Part shown: piece by piece, positions 16,301 to 25,538 of the stretch
Layout of the letters: each line of letters opens with the position of its first letter
Numbering within the stretch: the stretch's first letter is position 1
NCBI GenBank assembly: GCA_050946935.1
Contig: JBMNVR010000010.1
Span: forward strand, 15,491-79,490
From: UQRS01 sp050946935
GTDB taxonomy: Bacteria; Bacillota; Clostridia; Oscillospirales; Acutalibacteraceae
Length of the DNA stretch: 64,000 nt
Direction of reading: 5' to 3'
The notes under the pieces: model-generated
Databases searched by the model: none
Told to the model about the DNA's origin: nothing
Seen by the model: the letters and a program-made list of their open reading frames with translations, nothing else
Made by a program: the position numbers and the translations under genes

Positions 16301-17563
16301 ATGAAGCGTATAATCGGTATACTTCTGTGTCTTACCATTGCGATCGGCTGTGTCGGCGCCTCGATGCTTTCCGCCTCGGCCGCTGCGTATGACGAGACCT
16401 CCTATACCCTCACCGGCAATCAACGTGCTGACATTGTCGGCATTGCGCTGACCCAGGTCGGCTACCGGGAGAGCGGCGACAACGTCCAGAAATACGGACC
16501 GACCGCGCCCTGGTGCACTTACTTTGTTAAATGGTGCGCGGAAAAGGCCGGGATCCCCTCTTCCATCTTCCTGAATTTCGGGGATTGCAGCAGCGGCATC
16601 TCCGCTTATCAGAACGCCGGACTTTGGCAGGGCGCTTCTTACACGCCCAACCCGGGCGACCTGATCTTCTTTGTCTGGGGACATGTCGGCATCGTCAATT
16701 ATGTCGATGCCTCGGGCGGTATTCACATCATCGACGGCAATTTCAGCGATAAGGTGAACGACCGCACCATCACATCCGGCGGCGGCTACTGGTACGGAAA
16801 AAGCAGCATTGTCGGATACGGCACGCCGGCTTATACCACGGCGGATCATTCGAGCGACACGGTACAGCCGGAAGAGCCGGCCGGAGAGGAAGTTGACGCA
16901 TATTACCGCGTCGTGACCGAGACCGACCCCCTCAACCTGCGCAGCAGCTATTCAACCGGTGCGGCCATTGTCGGAAGCATTCCGAAAGGGGCGATCTTCC
17001 ACGTTTCCCGCATGATCACAAACGGCGGCTACACCTGGGGACTGACCAATTACCTGACTCAGGAAGCCTGGTGTGCCCTCAACTACGCCGAGCTGGTCGA
17101 GCCCGACGAGCCGGAAGAGCCTGAGGAACCGGCCACTCGGACCACCTCTGTTTCGCTGAATCGGACCAGCGCCATTCTGATGCCGGGCGACACGCTTCAG
17201 CTTACCGCCGTCGTCTCGCCGGAAAGTGCAGAACCTCTTGCATGGTCGGTCACAGATCAGTCGGTCGCCACCTGCGCCGAAGGTGGGATAACAGCCATCT
17301 CGGCGGGCGAAGCTACAGTTACCGCAACCCTCCCGACCGGAGAAAGTGCAATCTGTAAGCTGACCGTTTTGGCCTCTGCCGAACAGGTGGGCGATGTTGA
17401 CGGGGACGGCAAGGTTTCCGTTTCGGACGTTGTCATGCTGCGGAGCATTATCCTCGGCAGCATACATATTTCAGATGCGGCCAAGGCCGTGGCCGATATT
17501 GATGGAGATGGCAAGCTTGTGGTGAGCGACGTCATCGCGGCAAGACGCCTCATCCTTACATAA
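16301..17563 (+). CDS. Secreted CHAP amidase with SH3, BIG2 and dockerin domains
   Basis: A 420-residue exported protein: signal peptide (about 1-28, ASA-A), CHAP amidase/peptidase domain (about 40-185) with likely catalytic Cys72 (PWCTYFVKWC) and His128 (WGHVGIV), bacterial SH3 domain (about 208-275), BIG2 Ig-like domain (about 290-365) and a type I dockerin (about 372-420) with two calcium loops (DVDGDGKVSVSDVV and DIDGDGKLVVSDVI). CHAP domains cut peptidoglycan peptides. The dockerin implies docking to a cohesin scaffold, so this may be a cell-wall hydrolase carried by a cellulosome-like complex. ATG 16301 follows GAAGGAG. A perfect terminator follows. Confidence 0.88.
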   Translation: MKRIIGILLCLTIAIGCVGASMLSASAAAYDETSYTLTGNQRADIVGIALTQVGYRESGDNVQKYGPTAPWCTYFVKWCAEKAGIPSSIFLNFGDCSSGISAYQNAGLWQGASYTPNPGDLIFFVWGHVGIVNYVDASGGIHIIDGNFSDKVNDRTITSGGGYWYGKSSIVGYGTPAYTTADHSSDTVQPEEPAGEEVDAYYRVVTETDPLNLRSSYSTGAAIVGSIPKGAIFHVSRMITNGGYTWGLTNYLTQEAWCALNYAELVEPDEPEEPEEPATRTTSVSLNRTSAILMPGDTLQLTAVVSPESAEPLAWSVTDQSVATCAEGGITAISAGEATVTATLPTGESAICKLTVLASAEQVGDVDGDGKVSVSDVVMLRSIILGSIHISDAAKAVADIDGDGKLVVSDVIAARRLILT

Positions 17564-17585
17564 CCCACGCATCCCTTTACCGGAA

Positions 17586-17630
17586 AAACATCCGTGCCCG
17601 GCTCATGCCGGGCACGGATGTTTTTTTATT
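17586..17630 (+). terminator. Terminator of the CHAP-dockerin gene
   Basis: Perfect stem ACATCCGTGCCCGGC/GCCGGGCACGGATGT with loop TCAT and a run of seven T. Confidence 0.92.
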
Positions 17631-17700
17631 GCAGGGCAATATAAAATTAAGATTTCAATGCCGTCCCCTTCGTTATGCTTTCACATGGCAGCCGGGGACA

Positions 17701-17775
17701 CCGCGACAAAAAACATCCGCCGCCGGGATGTTCTCTTATTCAACCCGGATTTGGCGGCTGTTTTTATGCTCCGCA
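17701..17775. repeat. Dispersed ATCCGCC hairpin element, copy 1
   Basis: GCGACAAAAAACATCCGCC followed about 30 bp later by TTTGGCGGCTGTTTTT. It shares the A-tract/ATCCGCC and GGCGG/T-tract arms with 22199-22264 and with the tandem array at 58771-59283. Otherwise 17631-17832 shows no gene. Confidence 0.45.
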
Positions 17776-17832
17776 CAAAAGCGCCTGACAATATGGGACT
17801 GTTTTTGGGCATCTGTAAAAGTGAATCCCCTA

Positions 17833-17880
17833 TTGACAAAAGGATGATTTTGTCTTAAAATATTGTTCGTAAGCTAACAA
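17833..17880 (+). promoter_or_regulatory. Promoter and operator of the MarR-ABC operon
   Basis: TTGACA (17833-17838), 17-bp spacer, TAAAAT (17856-17861). It is followed at the expected start point by TTGTT-N8-AACAA (17863-17880), a MarR-size inverted repeat. The overlap of promoter and operator fits autorepression relieved by a drug-like ligand. Confidence 0.7.
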
Positions 17881-17894
17881 ATGGTGGTGGGTAT

Positions 17895-18320
17895 ATGGAA
17901 CGCGATTGCGGTGTGTGGATTAACATCCTGGCACACAAGATGAAAAAACGCCTGAATGCGACCTTTTCGGACATGGAGGTCACGGGCGTACAAAGTCAGA
18001 TTATGCACTATATTATAAGACGTTCTGAGAGCGCGCCGGTTTTTCAGCGGGATGTGGAGGAGGCATTCAGTCTCAGCCGCTCGACCGCCACGGGAATCTT
18101 ACAATTGCTTGAGAAAAACGGCATCATCCGACGGAATCGGGTAGAAAACGACGGCCGGCTCAAAAGCCTTCTCCCTACGGAAAAGGCGGTGCGGATCAAC
18201 GCACAGGTGCACGCCGGCATACGCGAAATGGAGGCGGCGATGACCCGGGGAATCTCAGCTGGGCAGATGCAGCTCTTTTTAGAGACAGCGGCGCGGATGT
18301 CCGACAACCTGGATGATTAG
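17895..18320 (+). CDS. MarR family transcriptional regulator
   Basis: A 141-residue winged-helix regulator: VTGVQSQIMHYIIRR, the recognition helix region FSLSRSTATGILQLLEKNGI, and the wing IRRNRVENDGRLKSLLPTEK. It sits 90 bp before a two-gene ABC exporter on the same strand, and a MarR-type inverted repeat overlaps its promoter. It therefore most likely represses itself and the exporter until a toxic ligand binds. Confidence 0.92.
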   Translation: MERDCGVWINILAHKMKKRLNATFSDMEVTGVQSQIMHYIIRRSESAPVFQRDVEEAFSLSRSTATGILQLLEKNGIIRRNRVENDGRLKSLLPTEKAVRINAQVHAGIREMEAAMTRGISAGQMQLFLETAARMSDNLDD

Positions 18321-18409
18321 AAGAAATCGGACACGAGCGCCGCGGCTTTGTTCGCGTCATAACAAAATGATAAACCCATACCGTCTAAAATCAAGGAGGA
18401 GTTGTTTTC

Positions 18410-20155
18410 ATGATAAAAACCCTGGCCAAAAGCATCCGGGAATATAAAAAGGCGTCTTTGCTGACGCCCATCCTGGTCTCGGGAGAGGCGCTTATGGAAT
18501 GCATCATTCCGTTTGTGATCGCCAACATGGTCAATCAAATCAAAGCCGGCTGTTCCATGCAAACCCTGCTGGGGTACGGTCTTCTTCTGCTGGCTATGGC
18601 GGTGGTCTCCCTCGTTTGCGGGGCACTGGCCGGTTCCTATTGCTCGACCGCGAGCTGTGGCTTCGCACGAAATCTGCGCAAGGATATGTTTTATAAAATA
18701 CAGGGCTATTCTTTTGAGAATATCGACAAATTTTCGGTTTCCAGCCTTGTCACCCGGCTGACCACCGATGTGACCAACGTGCAGATGGCCTATATGATGA
18801 TTATCCGCACGGCCATCCGGTGTCCGCTGATGTTGATTTTCTCTTTCGCCATGGGCATCGTGATGGGCGGCCGGATGGCGCTGATCTTTCTGCTGACCAT
18901 CCCTGTCCTCGGGCTTGCGCTCGTCTTTATCATCCGCAAAACCATGCCTCTTTTCCGGCGTGTGTTCCGGAAATACGATGCTCTGAACGCCTCGGTACAG
19001 GAGAATATCCGCGGCATGCGGGTGGTCAAATCCTATGTGCGGGAGTCGTATGAAAAGCAGAAGTTCAATGCCGCGGCCGAGGATGTGCAGGCGGATTTCA
19101 CCAAGGCTGAGCGGATTCTGGCCCTCAACAATCCGGTCATGCAGTTTTGCATTTACGCCGTAATGGTGTTTGTGCTGTCCTATGGCTCCTACACGGTCAT
19201 CACGACGCAAGGTTCCAGCCTCGATGTAGGGCAGATGTCCTCTTTGCTGACCTACAGCTTTCAGATTTTGATGAGCCTTATGATGCTTTCGATGGTTTTT
19301 GTCATGATCACCATGGCCAACGAATCGGCCCAACGAATCGTAGAGGTGCTGAATGAGGAAAGCGCCCTGCAAAGCCCGGAAAATGCCCTGCATGAGGTGA
19401 AGGACGGCTCGGTCGATTTCGAGCAGGTCAGCTTTAAATATTCCAAAACGGCCGAACGAATGGCCTTGTCGGGGATCAATCTGCACATCCGCTCGGGGGA
19501 GATTATCGGCATCATCGGTGGGACCGGCTCCTCCAAAACCAGCCTGGTGCAACTGATCCCCCGCCTCTACGATGCGACCGAGGGGATCGTGCGGGTCGGC
19601 GGCGCGGATGTGCGGGAATATGATCTCGAATCGCTGCGCAACCAGGTGGCGGTCGTTTTGCAAAAAAACGAACTGTTTTCCGGTACCATCCGCGAAAACC
19701 TCCGCTGGGGGAACGAGAACGCCACCGACGCCGAACTGGAGGAGGCCTGCCGTCTGGCACAGGCGGACGAGTTCATCCGTCAGTTTCCCAAGGGGTATGA
19801 TACCCACATCGAACAGGGGGGCAGCAATGTCTCCGGCGGGCAGAAGCAGCGGCTATGCATTGCCCGGGCGCTGCTGAAAAAGCCGAAAATTCTGATTCTC
19901 GACGACTCGACCAGCGCGGTCGACACACGAACCGACGCGCTGATCCGGCAAGGTTTCCGCACCTTTATCCCGGAGACGACCAAGATCATCATTGCCCAGC
20001 GGATCGCCTCGGTTCAGGATGCCGATCGCATCGTCGTGATGGATGGCGGCACCATCAACGCCGTCGGCACACATGAGGAGCTACTCCTATCCAACGAAAT
20101 TTACCGCGAAGTGTACACTTCGCAGAACAAGGCGGGTGAAAAAGATGGCGAGTAA
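18410..20155 (+). CDS. Heterodimeric ABC exporter, subunit with degenerate site
   Basis: A 581-residue half-transporter: six hydrophobic helices (about 1-310), then the nucleotide-binding domain with Walker A GTGSSKTS, Q-loop VAVVLQKNELFSG, signature NVSGGQKQRL and Walker B LILDDSTSAVD. The catalytic Glu after Walker B is replaced by Asp, which is typical of the regulatory half of heterodimeric exporters. The start follows AAGGAGGAG. Its 3' end overlaps the next gene by 11 bases. It is probably a MarR-controlled drug or lipid exporter. Confidence 0.92.
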   Translation: MIKTLAKSIREYKKASLLTPILVSGEALMECIIPFVIANMVNQIKAGCSMQTLLGYGLLLLAMAVVSLVCGALAGSYCSTASCGFARNLRKDMFYKIQGYSFENIDKFSVSSLVTRLTTDVTNVQMAYMMIIRTAIRCPLMLIFSFAMGIVMGGRMALIFLLTIPVLGLALVFIIRKTMPLFRRVFRKYDALNASVQENIRGMRVVKSYVRESYEKQKFNAAAEDVQADFTKAERILALNNPVMQFCIYAVMVFVLSYGSYTVITTQGSSLDVGQMSSLLTYSFQILMSLMMLSMVFVMITMANESAQRIVEVLNEESALQSPENALHEVKDGSVDFEQVSFKYSKTAERMALSGINLHIRSGEIIGIIGGTGSSKTSLVQLIPRLYDATEGIVRVGGADVREYDLESLRNQVAVVLQKNELFSGTIRENLRWGNENATDAELEEACRLAQADEFIRQFPKGYDTHIEQGGSNVSGGQKQRLCIARALLKKPKILILDDSTSAVDTRTDALIRQGFRTFIPETTKIIIAQRIASVQDADRIVVMDGGTINAVGTHEELLLSNEIYREVYTSQNKAGEKDGE

Positions 20156-22052
20156 GAAAGCAAACCGAAGCGGTGCGAAAAAAGGAGTCCTCGGCCGGTT
20201 GATCCGCACCCTGTTCGGATTTTATCCCGTGCTTTTGCCGGTCTGCATCGCCTGTATCCTCTTCAACGCGGTGGTCAGTTCGGTTCCGGCCGTCTTTATG
20301 CAGAATGTCATCGCCGCCGTCGAGAAGAGCTGGCAGAGCGGCGACTGGGCCGCCGTCTCCGGAGAGATTTTGCGGCTGGTCTTGATCCTGGCCGTGTTCT
20401 ATGTGCTGAGTCTTCTGGCCGGATTTGTCTATAACCAGTTGATGGCAGTCATCACGCAGGGATCGCTCGCCAAACTGCGGGAGAAGATGTTCAACGGCAT
20501 GCAGGATCTGCCGATCAGATATTTCGACACCCACAACCATGGCGATGTCATGAGCTACTATACCAACGACATCGACACCCTGCGCCAAATGATTTCGCAG
20601 AGCTTTCCACAGTTGATTATCTCGGTCGTGACGGTTCTGACCGTGTTTTGTATCATGCTGTACTATAGCCTGTGGCTGACGCTGGTTGTGGTGCTGGGCG
20701 TTGTTTTTATGATTCTTGTGGTGCAGAAGGTCGGCGGTCACTCGGCACGCTATTTCATCCGCCAGCAACAGGCGCTCGGCCGAACCGAAGGCTTTATTGA
20801 GGAGATGATGAACGGCCAGAAGGTTGTCAAAGTTTTCTGCCACGAGCGAAAGGCCAGGGCCGCCTTTGACGAGATCAACGATGCGCTGTTTTCGGACGCC
20901 GAGAAGGCCAACAAGTACGCCAATATCCTCATGCCTGTGCTGCTCAATATCGGAAACGTGCTGTATGTGGCGGTCGCGCTGGTGGGCGGGCTGCTCCTCC
21001 TCTCCGGCGCGCCGAATGTGAGCATTTCCGGCCTCGCTTTCGGAATCAGCATCGTTATCCCCTTCCTCAATATGACCAAGCAATTTTCGGGCAACATCAG
21101 TCAGGTCTCCAACCAGTTGAATTCCGTGATCATGGGGCTGGCGGGCGCCAACCGCATTTTCTCCCTGATTGACGAGCAGCCCGAAACCGACGATGGCTAT
21201 GTCACGCTGGTCAACGCCCGTTACACTGCGGACGGCGCGCTGGAGGAGTGTGCCGAGCGCACCAACCTCTGGGCATGGAAGCATCCGCACAGCGACGGAA
21301 CGGTCACCTATACCAAGCTTACCGGCGATGTGCGGATGTTCGACGTCGACTTTGCCTATAATCCGGATAAGACGGTGCTGCACGATGTCTCCCTCTACGC
21401 CAAGCCGGGGCAGAAGGTGGCCTTTGTCGGCTCGACCGGTGCGGGGAAAACCACGATTACCAACCTGATCAATCGGTTTTATGATATTGCTGATGGAAAA
21501 ATCCGGTACGACGGTATCAATATCAATAAGATCAAAAAGGCGGATCTGCGCCGCAGCCTCGGCGTGGTGCTGCAGGATACCAATCTCTTCACCGGTACCG
21601 TGATGGAGAATATTCGCTACGGCCGGTTGGACGCCAGCGATGAGGAATGCATAGCCGCCGCCCGGCTGGCGGGCGCGCATGATTTCATCACCCGTCTGCC
21701 GCAGGGATATGCTACACCGCTGTCGGGCAACGGCGCCAGCCTTTCACAGGGGCAGAGGCAACTTCTGGCCATCGCCCGTGCGGCGGTCGCCGATCCGCCG
21801 GTCATGATCCTGGACGAGGCGACCAGCTCGATTGACACCCGAACCGAGGCGATTGTACAGCGGGGCATGGACGCACTGATGACCGGGCGGACGGTCTTTG
21901 TCATCGCCCACCGGCTGAGTACGGTGCAAAACGCCGATGCAATTATGGTGCTCGACCATGGCCGGATTATTGAGCGCGGCACCCATGACGAGCTTCTGGC
22001 ACTGAAGGGCACATATTATCAGCTTTACACCGGCTCTTTGGAGTTGGAGTAG
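20145..22052 (+). CDS. Heterodimeric ABC exporter, catalytic subunit
   Basis: A 635-residue partner half-transporter. Transmembrane domain about 25-330. A roughly 50-residue insert between membrane and ATPase domains (DDGYVTLVNARYTADGALEE and following) is characteristic of this exporter branch. The ATPase has Walker A GSTGAGKTTI, signature ASLSQGQRQLLA and Walker B MILDEATSSID with the catalytic Glu intact. ATG 20145 lies inside the end of the first subunit, so the two are translationally coupled. A frame extension further upstream would overlap too deeply. Confidence 0.92.
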   Translation: MASKKANRSGAKKGVLGRLIRTLFGFYPVLLPVCIACILFNAVVSSVPAVFMQNVIAAVEKSWQSGDWAAVSGEILRLVLILAVFYVLSLLAGFVYNQLMAVITQGSLAKLREKMFNGMQDLPIRYFDTHNHGDVMSYYTNDIDTLRQMISQSFPQLIISVVTVLTVFCIMLYYSLWLTLVVVLGVVFMILVVQKVGGHSARYFIRQQQALGRTEGFIEEMMNGQKVVKVFCHERKARAAFDEINDALFSDAEKANKYANILMPVLLNIGNVLYVAVALVGGLLLLSGAPNVSISGLAFGISIVIPFLNMTKQFSGNISQVSNQLNSVIMGLAGANRIFSLIDEQPETDDGYVTLVNARYTADGALEECAERTNLWAWKHPHSDGTVTYTKLTGDVRMFDVDFAYNPDKTVLHDVSLYAKPGQKVAFVGSTGAGKTTITNLINRFYDIADGKIRYDGININKIKKADLRRSLGVVLQDTNLFTGTVMENIRYGRLDASDEECIAAARLAGAHDFITRLPQGYATPLSGNGASLSQGQRQLLAIARAAVADPPVMILDEATSSIDTRTEAIVQRGMDALMTGRTVFVIAHRLSTVQNADAIMVLDHGRIIERGTHDELLALKGTYYQLYTGSLELE

Positions 22053-22117
22053 CAGGATTTAATCGAAATCCTCCGGACACGGTCGAAGGATTCGCTGCAA
22101 TAGATGTTCGTTGTAAT

Positions 22118-22160
22118 CGGCGGGTCGGATATTCATCCGGCCCGCCTAAGCTTTTTCTTC
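22118..22160 (+). terminator. Terminator of the ABC exporter operon
   Basis: GGCGGG-T-CGGAT and ATCCG-G-CCCGCC arms with a four-base loop, then CTTTTTCTT. Confidence 0.75.
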
Positions 22161-22198
22161 TCCTTTACCTGTGTTCCGGCGCTGTCAAAATAGAGATC

Positions 22199-22264
22199 AA
22201 ACAAAAAATATCCGCCGAATCGAGGCCAAGAAAGGAAATTCCCCAGCGGCGGATATTTTTGTCA
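22199..22264. repeat. Dispersed ATCCGCC hairpin element, copy 2
   Basis: CAAAAAATATCCGCC and GGCGGATATTTTTGTCACC arms around 31 bp. The arms and the GTC(A/G)CC edge match the unit of the tandem array at 58771-59283, and GCCGCACAG follows in both. It may double as the terminator of the U32 gene. Beyond it, to 22387, I see nothing. Confidence 0.55.
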
Positions 22265-22387
22265 CCATACGTTTCGGCTGTCGGATCCCGCGTTCTGCCG
22301 CACAGGGCAAACCGCCGTACACAGCAACGAGAAAGCTTCAGCACAGGGGCGCGCTTTCTCGTCCTGCACGACCACTTCGATTCCGGA

Positions 22388-23614
22388 TCATACACTCTGC
22401 ATCCGCAGCAGCGCACCGGAGGAGACCGGCCGATCACAGGGTATATGCACCAGCATCTCGGGGTGCGGAGCCGACTCGACCGGCTCTCCCGCCGGATTAT
22501 ATAACGCCGTACACGGGAGGAGAAAAGGCTGCTCTCCGGGCTGAAGGCAGTCAAATATCTGCCCTCTGTAAAATTTGTTTTTCACCCGAAAATACAGCAT
22601 TCCGTCGCGGTATGCCTCTGCCACGCCGGCAACTGCGTAGGAACGGATATACCCCGCGTCGGGGTAGGTTTGTCCCTCATCCGGCCGGCCGAAATAAAAC
22701 CCGGTCGAATACGGACGGTGGCTGATTTTTTCCAACTCCTCCGCCACCCACTCCGGCAGCGCATAATGCACCGGATCGGCAAGATAGGCGTCGATCGCGC
22801 CGCGGTAGGCGGCGGTCACCACGGCGGTATAATAATGCGATTTCGCCCGCCCCTCCAGCTTGAAGCTGTCGACGCCGGCCGCTGCCAGCTTGTCAATATG
22901 CCCCGCCATGCAAAGGTCGTTGGCGTTGAGGATATAAGTTCCTCTCTCCCCTTCTCCGATCTCAAAATACTGCCCCGGTCGCTTCTCCTCCATCAAAGCA
23001 TAGCTCCAACGACATGGTTGGGCACAGTCGCCCCGGTTGGCGTCCCGTCCGGTCATGTAGGAGGAAAGCAGACACCGCCCCGAAAACGAAACGCACATGG
23101 CGCCGTGTACAAAAGCCTCCAGCTCCAGCTCGGGCGGCGTGTTGGCGCGTATTTTCGCAATCTCTTCCAAAGACAGCTCGCGCGCCAGCACAATCCGCGA
23201 CGCGCCGAGGTCATAAAACGCGCGTGCCGACGCACTGTTGACCACCCCCGCCTGAACCGAAACGTGCAGAGGTAGCCGGGGCGCCTCCCGCTTGACAATC
23301 TCCATACATCCGAGGTCGGCCACAATCACCGCGTCGGCACCGGCCGCATCAACCATCCGGATAAATTCCGGAAAGGCCTCCATCTCCTCTTCATGCGGAA
23401 AAATATTGCAAGCCACATGCACCGTCACGCCCCGCGCATGGGCATAAGCAACCCCTTCGAACAGCTCGCCGGGAGAAAAATTGGCTGCGGCCGCCCGCAT
23501 GCCGAACGACTCCCCGGCCAGATAAACCGCATCGGCGCCAAAATCCACCGCTGCCCGAAGCCTGGTCAGATCGCCGGCCGGACAGAGAAGCTCGGGACGT
23601 CGTGCCTTTCTCAT
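22388..23614 (-). CDS. Peptidase U32 family protein (TrhP/RlhA-like)
   Basis: A 408-residue U32 protein. The N-terminus PELLCPAGDLTRLRAAVDFG and ADAVYLAGESFGMRAAAANF, the central ELEAFVHGAMCVSFSGRCLL and SSYMTGRDANRGDCAQPCRW, and FKLEGRAKSHYY are hallmark segments. The conserved Cys residues of the central block fit the Fe-S-type U32 enzymes now linked to tRNA or rRNA hydroxylation rather than proteolysis. It stands alone, 172 bp downstream of mltG with a terminator between. GGAGGCG precedes ATG 23614. Confidence 0.9.
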   Translation of the reverse strand: MRKARRPELLCPAGDLTRLRAAVDFGADAVYLAGESFGMRAAAANFSPGELFEGVAYAHARGVTVHVACNIFPHEEEMEAFPEFIRMVDAAGADAVIVADLGCMEIVKREAPRLPLHVSVQAGVVNSASARAFYDLGASRIVLARELSLEEIAKIRANTPPELELEAFVHGAMCVSFSGRCLLSSYMTGRDANRGDCAQPCRWSYALMEEKRPGQYFEIGEGERGTYILNANDLCMAGHIDKLAAAGVDSFKLEGRAKSHYYTAVVTAAYRGAIDAYLADPVHYALPEWVAEELEKISHRPYSTGFYFGRPDEGQTYPDAGYIRSYAVAGVAEAYRDGMLYFRVKNKFYRGQIFDCLQPGEQPFLLPCTALYNPAGEPVESAPHPEMLVHIPCDRPVSSGALLRMQSV

Positions 23615-23727
23615 GAAAACGCCTCCTTGTGTGAAAATGTGTTGCGCAGCGCTTCTCTTCCCCCCAAAAAAGGGGTACGGACGAACCGCATCTTTCGCTG
23701 CGTTCGGGCAGAGCGCAAAAGGCCGGA

Positions 23728-23769
23728 TTTCAAAAATCGGGACGATCTCTCGTCCCGATTTTTGAAATC
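23728..23769 (-). terminator. Terminator of mltG
   Basis: Near-perfect stem, ATTTCAAAAATCGGGACGA paired with TCGTCCCGATTTTTGAAAT, loop TCTC. Confidence 0.85.
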
Positions 23770-23785
23770 GCGCACGCGCACCCGA

Positions 23786-25276
23786 TTACTGGAACATCTG
23801 GGTCATATCTCCGTCGCCCAGCCAGTTTCCGCTGTTCTGCAAACGGGAGATGGTACTGTTGTGCTCGGCCAGCGTCTTGCTGTAATGGAAAGTGGCCGAA
23901 GCGTCGGTCACAAAGTAATAATAGGCAAAATCAGGCGTCGGATTCAGCGCCGCCTCGATCGCCGCCTCACTCGGCGCGCAGAGTGGTCCGGGCGGCAGAC
24001 CCTCGGTTTTATTGGTGTCATACCGGTCGTTGCCGTACAACTGAGCGTAAGCCGCCGTGGGCGAGGATCCGAGCAGTTTGCGGTCGTTCCAGCTCAGCCG
24101 GTTGTAGAAAACCGCCGCTACATTCTGCATATCCGTCTGAGATGAGCCGCCGGCCTCCAGCTCGATGATCGACGCCATGGTCATAATCTCGTGGATACTG
24201 TAGCCCATCGTCTCCGCCTTGGCGCGGCGGTCGGAGGTCCAGATCTCGGCCGTGCGGTCAAGCATACGGCGGATGGCCAGTTCGGCGCCGGTTTTGGAAT
24301 CATCGGTCACATAAAATTCATAGGTATCGGGCGCCAGATAACCCTCCAGCCGGACGGCCACCATCTCGGTCGGAATCTCTTTAACAAAATCATAGTCAAA
24401 CGTGACGCTGCGCATAACCGAACTGAAATCAGAGGCGGTACAAACACCGTTTTCCTCCAGCGCGGCGGCGATTTTCTTGACCGTCGACATTTCGGCAATG
24501 CGCAGCTCGGTCGTATCGGCCTTGGCCCCTTCCTTTTGCAACTGGTCGATGATGCCGTCGTACCCGCCCTCATTATTAATACTGTAGAGGCCGTACTGGT
24601 AAGTACCGTCGGTGTGCTTGACCTTGGAATACAGGCGGAACAGCATCGGAAACCGGATCGCCCCGGCGTCCTTCAAAGACTCGGCAATCTCCACCGTGGA
24701 GGAGCCTTCCGGAATATTGACCTCACTCAGGCCGGATTTGCCGATGCCGAACACATCCGACGCACCGAAGATGGCCGCTACCGCCAGGCCGACCGAAATA
24801 CCAAGCGTAATGATAATCCATGCAAAAGCGCCAAGGCAGCCGCTTTTTTTCTTTTTTCGGCGTCTCGACCGACCGCCGGGAGGAGGCGCGGCCGTCGTCT
24901 TTCGTTCGGGAATACGGCGTTCTCCCGTATTCAGGGTGATATTCTCCCCCTTATCCTCAATTTTAAAGCCCCTGCCGATCACGAAATCATCATCCGAGAA
25001 CGGAGCGGCCGCGGCCTCTGCTTCCGCTCCCCCGTCGGCGGAGGGCGCTTTCCCCACGCCCGGAGCGGCGTCTTCCCCGTCGGAAACGGCCGCGTCCTGC
25101 CGCACATAAAAGTCACTGACCTTCGGCGCGCGGTTCAACTCACTCTCCGGCATGGCGGAGAACCGATCGGTATCTTCCCCCGGCAGAGGCGACATCTTCC
25201 CGCTTACCTCTTTAAAGGCGTCCATGTCAATCGCGGGCATTTCCCGCGTATGATTCAAATCCGATTCAAATTTCAT
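23786..25276 (-). CDS. mltG: Endolytic transglycosylase MltG
   Basis: Membrane-bound lytic transglycosylase that cuts nascent glycan strands and sets their length. It is 496 residues: an unusually long, acidic and disordered cytoplasmic N-terminus (about 1-140), a basic stretch RSRRRKKKK, one membrane helix (about 149-172), a LysM-like subdomain (VNIPEGSSTVEIAESLKDAG) and the YceG catalytic domain with the ASIIELEAG motif (likely catalytic Glu372). It starts at ATG 25276 behind GGAGGG; upstream in-frame codons lack a ribosome site. The usual neighbours (ruvX, greA) are absent. Confidence 0.93.
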   Translation of the reverse strand: MKFESDLNHTREMPAIDMDAFKEVSGKMSPLPGEDTDRFSAMPESELNRAPKVSDFYVRQDAAVSDGEDAAPGVGKAPSADGGAEAEAAAAPFSDDDFVIGRGFKIEDKGENITLNTGERRIPERKTTAAPPPGGRSRRRKKKKSGCLGAFAWIIITLGISVGLAVAAIFGASDVFGIGKSGLSEVNIPEGSSTVEIAESLKDAGAIRFPMLFRLYSKVKHTDGTYQYGLYSINNEGGYDGIIDQLQKEGAKADTTELRIAEMSTVKKIAAALEENGVCTASDFSSVMRSVTFDYDFVKEIPTEMVAVRLEGYLAPDTYEFYVTDDSKTGAELAIRRMLDRTAEIWTSDRRAKAETMGYSIHEIMTMASIIELEAGGSSQTDMQNVAAVFYNRLSWNDRKLLGSSPTAAYAQLYGNDRYDTNKTEGLPPGPLCAPSEAAIEAALNPTPDFAYYYFVTDASATFHYSKTLAEHNSTISRLQNSGNWLGDGDMTQMFQ

Positions 25277-25375
25277 ATTAACCCTCCATCCGGACCGAAT
25301 GCCTACCGCGCCGGTCACCGTTTTCTTTCAAAACGCATACTATGTACTAAATCCATGTATGTGAGGTGAAACAAT

Positions 25376-25486
25376 ATGTGTAATAACGGACTGTTCGGCG
25401 GAAACAGCATTACCTGGGTCCTGATCATCCTGATCGTCCTGCTCGGTTGCGGCGGCTGCGGCCAAAACAATAGCTGCGGGTGCTAA
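25376..25486 (+). CDS. 36-residue Cys/Gly-rich membrane peptide
   Basis: A short gene starting MCNNGLFGG, with a hydrophobic core TWVLIILIVLLGC and the tail GGCGQNNSCGC. GTGAGGTGAAAC precedes the ATG and a hairpin terminator follows at 25539. The layout (short Gly/Cys-rich ends around one membrane helix) resembles the small YjcZ-like sporulation-associated proteins of Firmicutes, but the match is by composition only. It is divergent from mltG. Confidence 0.6.
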   Translation: MCNNGLFGGNSITWVLIILIVLLGCGGCGQNNSCGC

Positions 25487-25538
25487 CCCTTTCCCATACA
25501 ACAAAGCAAACGCAATCTGCATATTTCAAAATAAGCCG

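Noticed and set aside
18317..19807. 496-codon frame on the minus strand
   Set aside because: It is antisense to the ABC exporter gene, has His/Asp/Gly-heavy shadow composition and no recognisable motif.
20055..21680. 541-codon frame on the minus strand
   Set aside because: Antisense shadow of the second ABC exporter gene, produced by GC-rich codon bias.
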